The notes: generated by a model from the sequence alone, not told the origin. A DNA stretch of 6,851 nt from Bacillota bacterium (GCA_021821235.1 JAKACS010000167.1:1-6851), one strand, 5' to 3'; shown: positions 1 to 5,867, counted from the stretch's first letter. Translations and numbers: made by a program.

Positions 1-535
1 CGAAGAAAGTATAAAAAGCAACAAGCAAGAATGATACAACAACTACAAAGGTGATATTAATATAACCCGTGCCGGCAACTCGTAATGTGTCCTGGATGCC
101 GCTTAACTGTAAGTCGATATACGGAATTAGCATAAGCACACCGTTAATTGCGATCAATACCGAGAATAATTTACTGTCAAAACGACCTTTAATATAATCG
201 GCAAGCGTTGTATAATTGTGGGTTTTTCCAATCTTCCAAATCTTTGGTAAAAAGAAATAGGCAAGCGGATATGCCAAGACAACGTATGGTGTGGCAAAAA
301 ACGCGATGCTTCCGCCTGCATAAGCAGAACTTGTTAAACCTAAAAAGGTGTAGGCTGTATAAACATCCGCACCAATGAGAAACCAAACGAATAAGCTTCC
401 TAAGCGGCGGCCACCAACGGACCATTCCTCAACCGAACTCCGTGATTCTTTGCTTCGGCCTGCGAAAAAACCAACACCGATGACAATCAAGACGATGACG
501 GAAGTAATAATAAGAGCGGTTAAATTTCCCTTCAT
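1..535 (-). CDS. Sodium:solute symporter (SSS family), MctP/YhjB-like, N-terminal part
   Basis: This is a partial gene: 178 codons are visible and the 3' end lies beyond the window edge. SSS proteins usually have about 480-550 residues and use a Na+ gradient to import small solutes across the cytoplasmic membrane. The visible part has a first membrane helix at about residues 5-26, then the family-typical stretch EEWSVGGRRLGS followed by GADVYTAYTFLG (about 36-66), further helices at about 75-95 and 125-145, and a start of the next near 160. The start ATG overlaps the stop of the DUF3311 gene by ATGA, and an AGGGGGG ribosome binding site lies at 546-552. The DUF3311 partner and the LytS/LytTR neighbours favour the MctP-like branch, whose studied members carry monocarboxylates. 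The substrate itself is inferred, and the Na+ site residues of later helices cannot be checked. Confidence 0.9.
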   Translation of the reverse strand, partial: MKGNLTALIITSVIVLIVIGVGFFAGRSKESRSSVEEWSVGGRRLGSLFVWFLIGADVYTAYTFLGLTSSAYAGGSIAFFATPYVVLAYPLAYFFLPKIWKIGKTHNYTTLADYIKGRFDSKLFSVLIAINGVLMLIPYIDLQLSGIQDTLRVAGTGYINITFVVVVSFLLVAFYTFF

Positions 536-732
536 TGTTCCAATTCCCCCCTAGACTTCTGAATTTTGTAAATCGCCCATGTGAAAATGGGAGTTAGAAT
601 CATCCAGATCAGTAGCCAAAAGTGAAACAAAGGGAAACCGAGAATGATCGGGTTGAATTTGTTTACTAATGGCAGCGCTACCAATTGAGCGAGAAAAGGA
701 ACAAGGACTAATAAAAAAATAACTGGTTTCAT
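532..732 (-). CDS. DUF3311 family small membrane protein, symporter partner
   Basis: This 66-residue protein has two membrane helices (about 3-20 and 34-57) and a short charged C-terminal tail, KIQKSRGELEQ. The residues VALPLVNKFNPIILGFPLF between the helices match the DUF3311 pattern as I remember it (YhjC of Bacillus subtilis is the likely relative). I chose the ATG at 730-732 because AAAGGAGG lies at 741-748, eight bases upstream. The longer reading frame reaching 783 would put the ribosome binding site inside the gene and has no site of its own. The stop overlaps the symporter start by ATGA, so the two are probably translated together and work as one transporter. The molecular role of DUF3311 proteins is not established; they may be an accessory subunit of the symporter. 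Confidence 0.85.
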   Translation of the reverse strand: MKPVIFLLVLVPFLAQLVALPLVNKFNPIILGFPLFHFWLLIWMILTPIFTWAIYKIQKSRGELEQ

Positions 733-740
733 CTGTGACG

Positions 741-748
741 CCTCCTTT
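741..748 (-). promoter_or_regulatory. Ribosome binding site that sets the DUF3311 start
   Basis: AAAGGAGG lies eight bases before the ATG at 732. It decides against the longer frame that would begin at 783. Confidence 0.85.
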
Positions 749-798
749 GAATGCGTTTGCAATCTATGGAAGTAGTGTTCCACATTGCTTGTGATTTT

Positions 799-827
799 AT
801 TATATCTGCTCGCGTTTTGGAAGCGGT
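799..827 (-). promoter_or_regulatory. Sigma-A-like promoter of the DUF3311-symporter operon, poor -35
   Basis: A perfect TATAAT lies at 799-804 on the minus strand. With a 17-base spacer the -35 position is 822-827, which reads ACCGCT and does not resemble TTGACA. A good -10 with a bad -35 fits a promoter that needs an activator, here most simply the LytTR regulator encoded just upstream. The leader would be about 60 bases and holds a small hairpin (TGGAA/TTCCA, 767-782) ahead of the ribosome binding site. The transcript may also continue from the regulator gene, since no terminator is visible between them. Confidence 0.55.
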
Positions 828-831
828 TGCT
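817..831 (-). promoter_or_regulatory. cre site (CcpA operator) over the -35 region
   Basis: On the plus strand the sequence TTGGAAGCGGTTGCT agrees at all ten fixed positions with the Bacillus subtilis cre consensus WTGNAANCGNWNNCW; the other strand matches nine of ten. It covers the -35 position of the DUF3311-symporter promoter, a place where bound CcpA would block RNA polymerase. This predicts repression of the transporter when glucose or another preferred sugar is present. The site is seen in the sequence; binding and repression are inferred. Confidence 0.65.
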
Positions 832-866
832 TTTGTTCTATCATGTAAAAAATTGTGCGCAAAATG

Positions 867-1592
867 TCATAATTCGACTTTTTCACGCAAACTTTTGACA
901 TAATTCCGACTTACCGGAACTTCTGAATGGGCTTGGTCATTCATAATCAAATTGTAAGAGCCATTAAACCATGTTCTTAATTCTTTAATATGTTCCAAAT
1001 TGACCAAATAGCTTTTATGCGTGCGAAAAAAGGCGAACCGTTCCAGTTTTTCAAATAGTTCACTTAAGGTAAACAAGGCTTTCAGTTTTGTGGTTTTTAT
1101 ATGAATGATCACTTCGCGCCCTTGTTTTTCAATAAAATAGATTTCTTTCGGTGATAAATAGGTTATCCCGTTGTCCGTTTCAATCGCCAATTTGTTTTTT
1201 GTCTGTTCAGCCTTTAGCTGGTTTTCATTCAGGGAATTTGTATAGTTTTTGAACACTTCGATTAAATCCTCGGAATCATACGGTTTTAATACGTAATGGA
1301 ATGCCCGCAGTTTGAAGGCCTCAATCGCAAAATGATCATAGGCCGTTAGAAAAACGACCTGGATCGAAAAATCAAATTCGTTCAAAATTTCGGCAACCTG
1401 CAAACCAGTCAAATCAGGGAGCTGGATATCAAGAAACAGGAGTTCAGGTTTTAATTCCTTTGCTTTCTTGACTGCTTCCATTCCGGAAGCCGCCTCGCCG
1501 ATTATTTCGATGCCAGCAATTTCTCCGAGCATGAACGCTAGTTCTTCGCGGGCAGGCTGTTCGTCATCCACAATCAGTACGCGAATCGTCAT
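867..1592 (-). CDS. LytTR-family response regulator (LytT/BtsR type)
   Basis: This 241-residue DNA-binding response regulator has the normal length of the family. The receiver domain (about 1-120) has the acidic pair D9/D10, phosphorylation site D55 in LLFLDIQLPD, switch residue T83 in FLTAYD and K103 in LKPY. The LytTR DNA-binding domain follows at about 137-238, with the typical stretches IYFIEKQGREVIIH and FFRTHKSYLVNL. The start at 1592 overlaps the kinase stop by ATGA and is preceded by AGAGGTG, so kinase and regulator are made together and are almost certainly a cognate pair. Known members (LytT, BtsR, YpdB) activate nearby transport genes, so the DUF3311-symporter operon just downstream is the most likely target. 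It could alternatively control genes elsewhere, such as lrgAB/pftAB-type genes. Confidence 0.93.
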   Translation of the reverse strand: MTIRVLIVDDEQPAREELAFMLGEIAGIEIIGEAASGMEAVKKAKELKPELLFLDIQLPDLTGLQVAEILNEFDFSIQVVFLTAYDHFAIEAFKLRAFHYVLKPYDSEDLIEVFKNYTNSLNENQLKAEQTKNKLAIETDNGITYLSPKEIYFIEKQGREVIIHIKTTKLKALFTLSELFEKLERFAFFRTHKSYLVNLEHIKELRTWFNGSYNLIMNDQAHSEVPVSRNYVKSLREKVEL

Positions 1593-3208
1593 TTGTCAGC
1601 ACCTCTTTCGTCAATTGGCCGGACAAAAGAAACCAACGTTCCTTGCCCTTTCTTTGATTGAATGATGAAGTTTGTTTTTTCGCCAAAATGATAGGTTAAA
1701 CGCTGCCGAATATTGGTTAACGCAAATCCCATATGTGCTTCTTGATCTTTCGAGATTAACTTTGTTTCCATTCCGTGTCCATTGTCGCACACCCGAATTT
1801 GGATGCCATCGGCCGTTTTGGTTATGCGAATGTTGACGCGGCCATCCTTGCTCATTTTGCGAATTCCATGCACAATCGCATTTTCAACAATTGGCTGAAT
1901 GGTTAACGATGGAATCGTATATTCAAGGCTGGTTGCATCTATTTCCCATTCAATTTCCAGTCTGTCGCCAAGGCGGGCTTTGACCAAGTCAAGATACATT
2001 TTCACATGATCCAGTTCCTCGCGGATGGGGATTAAATCTTGCTGGATGGTTTGCATATTTTTCCGTAAGTATTTCGCCAGCTGGGTGATCATTTTTCTTG
2101 ATTCCTCGGGAGCCGTTCGGATAAGCGACTTAATCGTATTTAAGACATTAAATAAAAAATGCGGATCCATCTGCGCCTGCAATGCTTTAATTTCAGCATT
2201 TGTCACCAAGTGTGCCTGCCGTTCGGCTTCCGCCAGGGCATATTGCTGGCTAAACAGCTGGGCCAATCCGTTTAAAATCGCAGTTACTTCCGCTGTTTGC
2301 TGCTGTTGTTTTTTCTTGTAAAACATTCGAAATAACCCCAGTTCTTGGGATTTGTATTCAACGGGCAGCTTAACACCATACGCGGTGATTTCCCCTCGTT
2401 GAAACAGGAGTTTTTCTTTTTGATGGAAGCTTACTCCAACCGCTTCAGTTTCTTGAAGAAGGACTTGTCCAATTTCACTCACAGCTTGTCTTAGCGGTTT
2501 GCGCCAATACGATAGCGTTTTCTCGGCAATTTGCAGCGCTTTTTGCGCATAATGAGCCCCGATTCGTTCTTCTTCGATCGCGACTTGCATTAAAATGACA
2601 AAAAAGACAGCAACGCCGATGCTGTTTGAGAGAATTTGCGGAATTCCAATCAACTTAACAAGTGAAAGTGCTTGATCAAATGGCTTGGCGAGAACCAGGA
2701 TCAACAGCATTTGCATTGTTTCTGCGAGAAAGCCTACGACAAAAGACATTTGGATGGAGGAAACGTGTCGATAGCGCTTTTTAAGAGAATTGCGCATGAA
2801 TCCGGCAAAAAGGCCTTGAACAATCGGGGCAATCATCGTCGGCAATGCCACGAACCCGCCAAAAATATAACGGTGAATGCCGGCGATCAAACCAACACCA
2901 AGTCCTGCTTTTACACCTCCAAACAAGCCGGCAATCACGACGCCAATTGTTCGTGAGGTCGCAATGGCTTCCCATCCAGAGATTTTTTGAATCCATGGTG
3001 TTTCTTGGTAGCCAAGCCCTGTTACAGGGAGGCCGGAAAACGTTCCTAAAATTGCAAAGAAGCTGAAGAGAAAAATAAAATAAACAAGATTCCGGTTGTC
3101 GTCTTGATATTGCATAAAATGGCGCAGCTTCTGCTGCCGTGAAAACAAAAACGCCATAGCAATCAAAAAGCCAACACGTTCTACTTGTTCAGCTAAAAGA
3201 AACAGCAT
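1589..3208 (-). CDS. LytS-type sensor histidine kinase with 5TM receptor domain
   Basis: This 539-residue membrane kinase matches the LytS/BtsS/YpdA plan. The N-terminal half (about 1-210) is a 5TMR_LYT sensor with several membrane helices, including a glycine-rich stretch GVVIAGLFGGVKAGLGVGL near 89-107. A GAF-like region follows (about 225-325), then the His_kinase box with H350 in QMDPHFLFN, and an ATPase domain with N443 in QPIVENAIVHGI and DNGHGM at 475-480. The G2 box reads GFALTNIRQRL (494-504), where the second glycine usually seen (GxGL) is alanine. AGGGGG lies ten bases before the ATG. Studied relatives with this sensor domain respond to external pyruvate; that this one does is inferred. 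It is smaller than Bacillus subtilis LytS, and its neighbours are a symporter rather than lrgAB-like genes, so it may be a paralogue of the true LytS. Confidence 0.93.
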   Translation of the reverse strand: MLFLLAEQVERVGFLIAMAFLFSRQQKLRHFMQYQDDNRNLVYFIFLFSFFAILGTFSGLPVTGLGYQETPWIQKISGWEAIATSRTIGVVIAGLFGGVKAGLGVGLIAGIHRYIFGGFVALPTMIAPIVQGLFAGFMRNSLKKRYRHVSSIQMSFVVGFLAETMQMLLILVLAKPFDQALSLVKLIGIPQILSNSIGVAVFFVILMQVAIEEERIGAHYAQKALQIAEKTLSYWRKPLRQAVSEIGQVLLQETEAVGVSFHQKEKLLFQRGEITAYGVKLPVEYKSQELGLFRMFYKKKQQQQTAEVTAILNGLAQLFSQQYALAEAERQAHLVTNAEIKALQAQMDPHFLFNVLNTIKSLIRTAPEESRKMITQLAKYLRKNMQTIQQDLIPIREELDHVKMYLDLVKARLGDRLEIEWEIDATSLEYTIPSLTIQPIVENAIVHGIRKMSKDGRVNIRITKTADGIQIRVCDNGHGMETKLISKDQEAHMGFALTNIRQRLTYHFGEKTNFIIQSKKGQGTLVSFVRPIDERGADK

Positions 3209-3240
3209 AAGTTAGAAACCCCCTGTTGTTAAAAAAGCAA

Positions 3241-3272
3241 CAAATTTATTTTACCCTATCCCGATAAATTTG
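3241..3272. repeat. 9-bp perfect inverted repeat upstream of the sensor kinase gene
   Basis: CAAATTTAT (3241-3249) and ATAAATTTG (3264-3272) form perfect inverted arms separated by 14 bases, about 33 bases before the kinase start. A -10-like TAAAAT on the minus strand (3248-3253) lies partly inside one arm, but there is no convincing -35 17 bases upstream. The repeat could be an operator that controls the two-component genes, with a spacing suited to a dimeric regulator. It has no T run and low GC, so it is not a terminator. Its function is inferred. Confidence 0.45.
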
Positions 3273-3343
3273 CATGATTGAACGCCTTTTAAACTGAAAA
3301 TAACAGATTTCCGCCAAAAACGGTGCGGCTCGCCAATAGCGCA

Positions 3344-3375
3344 AATGCCAAAGGAGGTTTACCTCCTTTGGCATT
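3344..3375 (-). terminator. Hairpin terminator after the glycosyltransferase-acyltransferase operon
   Basis: A perfect 14-bp stem (AATGCCAAAGGAGG paired with CCTCCTTTGGCATT) closes a TTTA loop, starting ten bases after the acyltransferase stop. It is the only strong hairpin between this operon and the kinase gene. The bases after the stem in the direction of transcription are TGCGCTATT, so the usual T run is nearly absent, and termination may be partial. The stem arms contain complete Shine-Dalgarno and anti-Shine-Dalgarno sequences, probably by chance. Confidence 0.6.
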
Positions 3376-3385
3376 CTTCAATGAA

Positions 3386-4081
3386 TTATGACAGATCACC
3401 GCATTGCCTTGCCAAGTCATTCAGATTTTCGTGAATTTTGCCGAGAACGAATTTGCGCTCTGTTTGGAAATCCTCTCCGTCGCGGAAATAAACGGAACTG
3501 CCGGCTACGATTGATTTTTTTGTTTTGCTGGCGTATAGCGGGACAAAGCAAACATGGCTGCCGGTTGCTTTGTAATAATATTTTTCAAGAAAAAGAAAGC
3601 CGTCGTACAGTTCGTTTGTACTTGCAGATGCATCTTGATAGTTTATATCCGGAAAAATAATCAGGCTTTCGCCGTTTTTCAATGCTGCAACACTTTGTTG
3701 AAAGGTGTGCAAAATTTTCCGTGACCCCCGGTAGACAGGGATGCCTTTTCCGGAGCTCAACAGTTTGGAAATGAAAAAAGAAATTGGCATTGCCAAAGCT
3801 TTCGCCAGCAGTTTGTTCAAACCGAATCGCTTCGAAAAGGTATAGTCGGCATACTGCTGAAAGCAGGCGTTTCGATCAAGAAACACATGCAGCATCCATG
3901 TATGCAAACTCTGCGGAAACCAAAGCAAAATCACAAATGGGCCGAACAGATTTTGATGATGTGACACGTACACAACGGGTGCATCGGGTAAATCTGCTTG
4001 GTTAACAGAATAAGAGGGATAAAACGCCCGGACGACACCGCGAATAAGCTTGAATCCCTTTCCGTAAAAGTTATCTGCCAT
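3386..4081 (-). CDS. PlsC-like lysophospholipid acyltransferase, divergent active site
   Basis: This is a 231-residue protein of the glycerol-phosphate acyltransferase superfamily, which moves acyl chains onto lipid or sugar acceptors at the membrane. Blocks that fit the family are VYVSHHQNLFGPF (37-49, block I), GIPVYRGSRK (113-122, block III) and SLIIFPDINY (139-148, in the place of the FPEGTRS block). The usual HX4D motif is not intact: five residues after H41 or H42 come F46 and G47, not aspartate. The start is set at 4081 because the glycosyltransferase stop (4071-4073) overlaps it by 11 bases. Only AGGCG serves as a weak ribosome binding site, which suggests coupled translation. The longer frame running to 4243 lies inside the glycosyltransferase gene and is not used. 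The acceptor is unknown; a glycolipid made by the partner enzyme is a guess. It may instead be catalytically inactive. Confidence 0.8.
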   Translation of the reverse strand: MADNFYGKGFKLIRGVVRAFYPSYSVNQADLPDAPVVYVSHHQNLFGPFVILLWFPQSLHTWMLHVFLDRNACFQQYADYTFSKRFGLNKLLAKALAMPISFFISKLLSSGKGIPVYRGSRKILHTFQQSVAALKNGESLIIFPDINYQDASASTNELYDGFLFLEKYYYKATGSHVCFVPLYASKTKKSIVAGSSVYFRDGEDFQTERKFVLGKIHENLNDLARQCGDLS

Positions 4082-5171
4082 GGCTTTCGCCTGCCATCTG
4101 TTCAGGAGGACTTTTTTTAAAAACCCAATGTAGCTGGAGCTGATAGCTGATGATCCCCAACAAGGTGTCGACAATGATTTTGACGAGAACAATATTGGCA
4201 CCGAATGATAGATTCGCAGAAATAACCAGCACATATGAAGCAATCATTTGCCCAATCACTAACGAATAGTAGCGGATAATCGAGCCACTCAACGGATTCC
4301 CTGATTGAAAAACCAGTTTTCGATTCAGGTAAAAATTGCCTGAGGACGAAAAGACACGCGCCAATAAGGTTGCGAAAAATACGCGCGTTTTCAGCGGCAG
4401 CTCAATAAAGAAAACATTGGCAAGCAAAATAAAACAGATAATATCAATTACGCCTGAGGCAATTGTTGAAAACGAGTAGCGGAGCAGCCCGGAAATCAGC
4501 TTGCGGAAGACGCGGATGGAATCAATGATTGAATTATAATGGGATCCTTCATTATGGTTGAAGTATAATGTTTGGATCGGGATTTCCTTCATCGCAATAT
4601 TCATCTTCCGCGCGTATATCAACATATTGATTTCGTATTCATAGCGTTCGCCTTTTAATCTGGCAATTTGGGGAAGCTCCTTTACTGGAATGGCTCTTAA
4701 ACCCGTTTGAGTATCCTCCAGTTTATACCCATACAATAAGCGAAAGATGAGACTTGTCGCCCGGTTGCCAAGCTTGCTGCGAAATGGAACATTGTTTTGG
4801 CTAAAATCCCGTACGCCTAAAAGAATTCCGCTTTGCATATCAGCAAGTGCTGTTGCCAATTTGTAAACATCTTCGACTGCATGCTGGCCGTCGGCATCGG
4901 CTGTAATGACGCCAGCTAAATGATTCATATTGTGTAAAAAATAGGTGAAAGCCGTTTTTAAAGCTCGTCCTTTCCCTTTATTGGTTTCATGTGTTAAAAC
5001 AATGCAATTGTCTAATTGGCTGCACGCTGTGAAAATGGGGGTTAGTTCTGCCCGGCTCCCGTCATTTACCACAATAACTTGTGCAGCCCCTTCTGCCAGT
5101 ATAGCTTTGACATACTCAATTAAACTTGGCGTCGGATTTAGAGCAGGAATAATGATTGCCACATTGAACAT
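4071..5171 (-). CDS. GT2 glycosyltransferase fused to a GtrA-like membrane domain
   Basis: This 366-residue protein has two parts. Residues 1 to about 220 are a DPM1-like GT2 domain with VVNDGS (34-39), the metal-binding DADGQH (92-97), and a conserved ERYEYEINML stretch (about 175-184); such enzymes transfer sugar from a nucleotide sugar to polyprenyl phosphate. Residues from about 230 to 352 form a GtrA-like domain with four membrane helices, the type thought to flip polyprenyl-linked sugars across the membrane. The fusion therefore could make and translocate one lipid-linked sugar. Two ATGs are possible: I chose the one at 5171 because AAAGGAG (5180-5186) is eight bases away, whereas the ATG at 5177 is only two bases from it. 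The partner acyltransferase overlaps the 3' end. Sugar and final acceptor (teichoic acid, wall polymer or glycolipid) cannot be read from the sequence. Confidence 0.9.
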   Translation of the reverse strand: MFNVAIIIPALNPTPSLIEYVKAILAEGAAQVIVVNDGSRAELTPIFTACSQLDNCIVLTHETNKGKGRALKTAFTYFLHNMNHLAGVITADADGQHAVEDVYKLATALADMQSGILLGVRDFSQNNVPFRSKLGNRATSLIFRLLYGYKLEDTQTGLRAIPVKELPQIARLKGERYEYEINMLIYARKMNIAMKEIPIQTLYFNHNEGSHYNSIIDSIRVFRKLISGLLRYSFSTIASGVIDIICFILLANVFFIELPLKTRVFFATLLARVFSSSGNFYLNRKLVFQSGNPLSGSIIRYYSLVIGQMIASYVLVISANLSFGANIVLVKIIVDTLLGIISYQLQLHWVFKKSPPEQMAGESHGR

Positions 5172-5277
5172 AGCCATTTCTCCTTTCGGTGTTTAAGGTG
5201 TAACCCCCGACATTTCGTTCTAGTATTAGCTTATTCTGAGAAGAAGAGTATTTATGAATGTTTTTCTACTACTACTT

Positions 5278-5306
5278 ATCATACCGATACTGGTACAAAA
5301 GGACAA
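5278..5306 (-). promoter_or_regulatory. Sigma-A-like promoter for the glycosyltransferase operon
   Basis: On the minus strand TTGTCC (5301-5306) and TATGAT (5278-5283) are 17 bases apart, matching four and five of six consensus positions. The transcript would start near 5271, giving a leader of about 100 bases before the glycosyltransferase. No clear riboswitch or attenuator was recognised in that leader. Confidence 0.5.
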
Positions 5307-5523
5307 TTAAGAATTACGTAAGAAGATTTTCAACGCTTGAAATCGTCTAGGCCAGCGCAAACAGGGTGTCCAAAGCAAATTGCTACATCATTTTTTTAAA
5401 TGGAAAAAAGAAACTTTTTTGACAAAAAGGTTATTTTCATGGCAGAACGTATTAACCTATTATCCCTTCTTGCTTCAATGTTAAACAGCGATTTTCCGTC
5501 TGACTTTCGCTAGGTTTAAGATT
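5307..5523. other. Gene-poor intergenic stretch between divergent operons
   Basis: Between the minus-strand promoter near 5306 and the csbA promoter no confident gene is seen. It is AT-rich. It contains an imperfect hairpin (5325-5344, GATTTTCAA/TTGAAATC with one bulged base), a near-palindromic run of Ts and As at about 5412-5432 that includes a perfect TTGACA (5419-5424) without a matching -10, and a 24-codon ORF (5439-5513) judged doubtful. No tRNA or known riboswitch is visible. Confidence 0.5.
5439..5513 (+). CDS. Possible 24-residue small ORF, doubtful
   Basis: ATG at 5439-5441 opens a frame of 24 codons ending in TAG, coding for a peptide that begins MAERINLLSLLASML. It is preceded by AAAGG about nine bases upstream, a modest ribosome binding site. 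The first half could form a short amphipathic helix. No promoter at a suitable distance was found: the TTGACA at 5419 lies too close to the ATG to drive it. I do not recognise it. It is most likely chance, and I list it only because it sits alone in a long gap upstream of csbA. Confidence 0.15.
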   Translation: MAERINLLSLLASMLNSDFPSDFR

Positions 5524-5527
5524 TTGA

Positions 5528-5556
5528 TTGCTTTTTTAGCCCATTCTTTTTAGAAT
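5528..5556 (+). promoter_or_regulatory. Probable sigma-A promoter of csbA
   Basis: TTGCTT (5528-5533) and TAGAAT (5551-5556) are 17 bases apart, followed by a leader of about 27 bases to the csbA start. The -35 is weak and the -10 matches five of six positions. A GTTTAA at 5514-5519 matches a sigma-B -35, but no GGGWAW follows at 13-15 bases, so sigma-B control is not supported by sequence. Confidence 0.45.
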
Positions 5557-5589
5557 AACGGTAAAGATAGCTATTGAGAGGTGTACCCG

Positions 5590-5823
5590 ATGATGATTGA
5601 ATTCTTATCAGCGCTTCTTTTGCCCGGTTTGCTGGTGCTACTGTTCACAAGGGTCACTTACAATCGAGTACTTGGCTTGATTTTAACTGTTGGCCTTATC
5701 ACAGCTTCCGTCTATAAAGGCTACACACATACATGGCCCATTATGATTTTGGATGCTTTCTCACTGACCGCCGGCTTTTGGTATGCCGTCCGGCTGAAAC
5801 AAAGAGTAGTGAAAAACAGCTGA
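5590..5823 (+). CDS. csbA: CsbA-like small membrane protein
   Basis: This is a 77-residue integral membrane protein with three helices (about 5-20, 26-42 and 49-67) and a basic C-terminal tail. The stretches VLLFTRVTYN and KGYTHTW, then LDAFSLTAGFWY, resemble Bacillus subtilis CsbA as I remember it (76 residues, a general stress gene under sigma-B). The gene also sits directly before uvrB, as csbA does there. I chose the ATG at 5590 because AGAGGTG (5577-5583) lies six bases before it. The alternative GTG at 5581 falls inside that site, and the ATG at 5593 is also possible. The biochemical function of CsbA is not known. It has its own terminator, so it is probably not co-transcribed with uvrB. 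Confidence 0.85.
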   Translation: MMIEFLSALLLPGLLVLLFTRVTYNRVLGLILTVGLITASVYKGYTHTWPIMILDAFSLTAGFWYAVRLKQRVVKNS

Positions 5824-5826
5824 TTT

Positions 5827-5867
5827 ACAGCCCCGCCAAGTTTAACCGGCAGGGCTGTTTGTTTTTT
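5827..5867 (+). terminator. Intrinsic terminator after csbA
   Basis: ACAGCCC (5827-5833) pairs with GGGCTGT (5852-5858), and an inner GCC pairs with GGC across one C-A mismatch, around a loop AAGTTTAACC. TTGTTTTTT follows directly. This is a typical rho-independent terminator starting four bases after the csbA stop. Confidence 0.9.

Noticed and set aside
189..425. Minus-strand 78-codon frame inside the symporter gene
   Set aside because: It is out of frame with the symporter, whose frame translates into a typical SSS protein over the same bases.
733..783. Longer start of the DUF3311 gene at 783
   Set aside because: A strong AAAGGAGG with ideal spacing marks the ATG at 732, and the extra 17 residues are polar and lie before the membrane helix.
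2025..2956. Plus-strand frames opposite the sensor kinase gene
   Set aside because: They lie antisense to a clearly coding gene with intact domains, and their products have no domain-like pattern.
4082..4243. N-terminal extension of the acyltransferase frame back to an ATG at 4243
   Set aside because: It lies wholly within the glycosyltransferase gene in another frame, its residues do not resemble the family, and the ATG at 4081 in the 3' overlap is the natural coupled start.
5325..5344. Imperfect hairpin as a terminator or riboswitch part
   Set aside because: The stem is short, AT-rich and bulged, has no T run, and lies upstream of the minus-strand promoter and far from the csbA promoter.
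5419..5424. Perfect TTGACA as a plus-strand -35
   Set aside because: No acceptable -10 occurs 16-19 bases downstream (GGCAGA, GCAGAA and neighbours), so it is probably chance in an AT-rich tract.
5514..5519. GTTTAA as a sigma-B -35 for csbA
   Set aside because: There is no GGGWAW at 13-15 bases downstream; the nearest similar sequence, CGGTAA at 5559-5564, is about 39 bases away.
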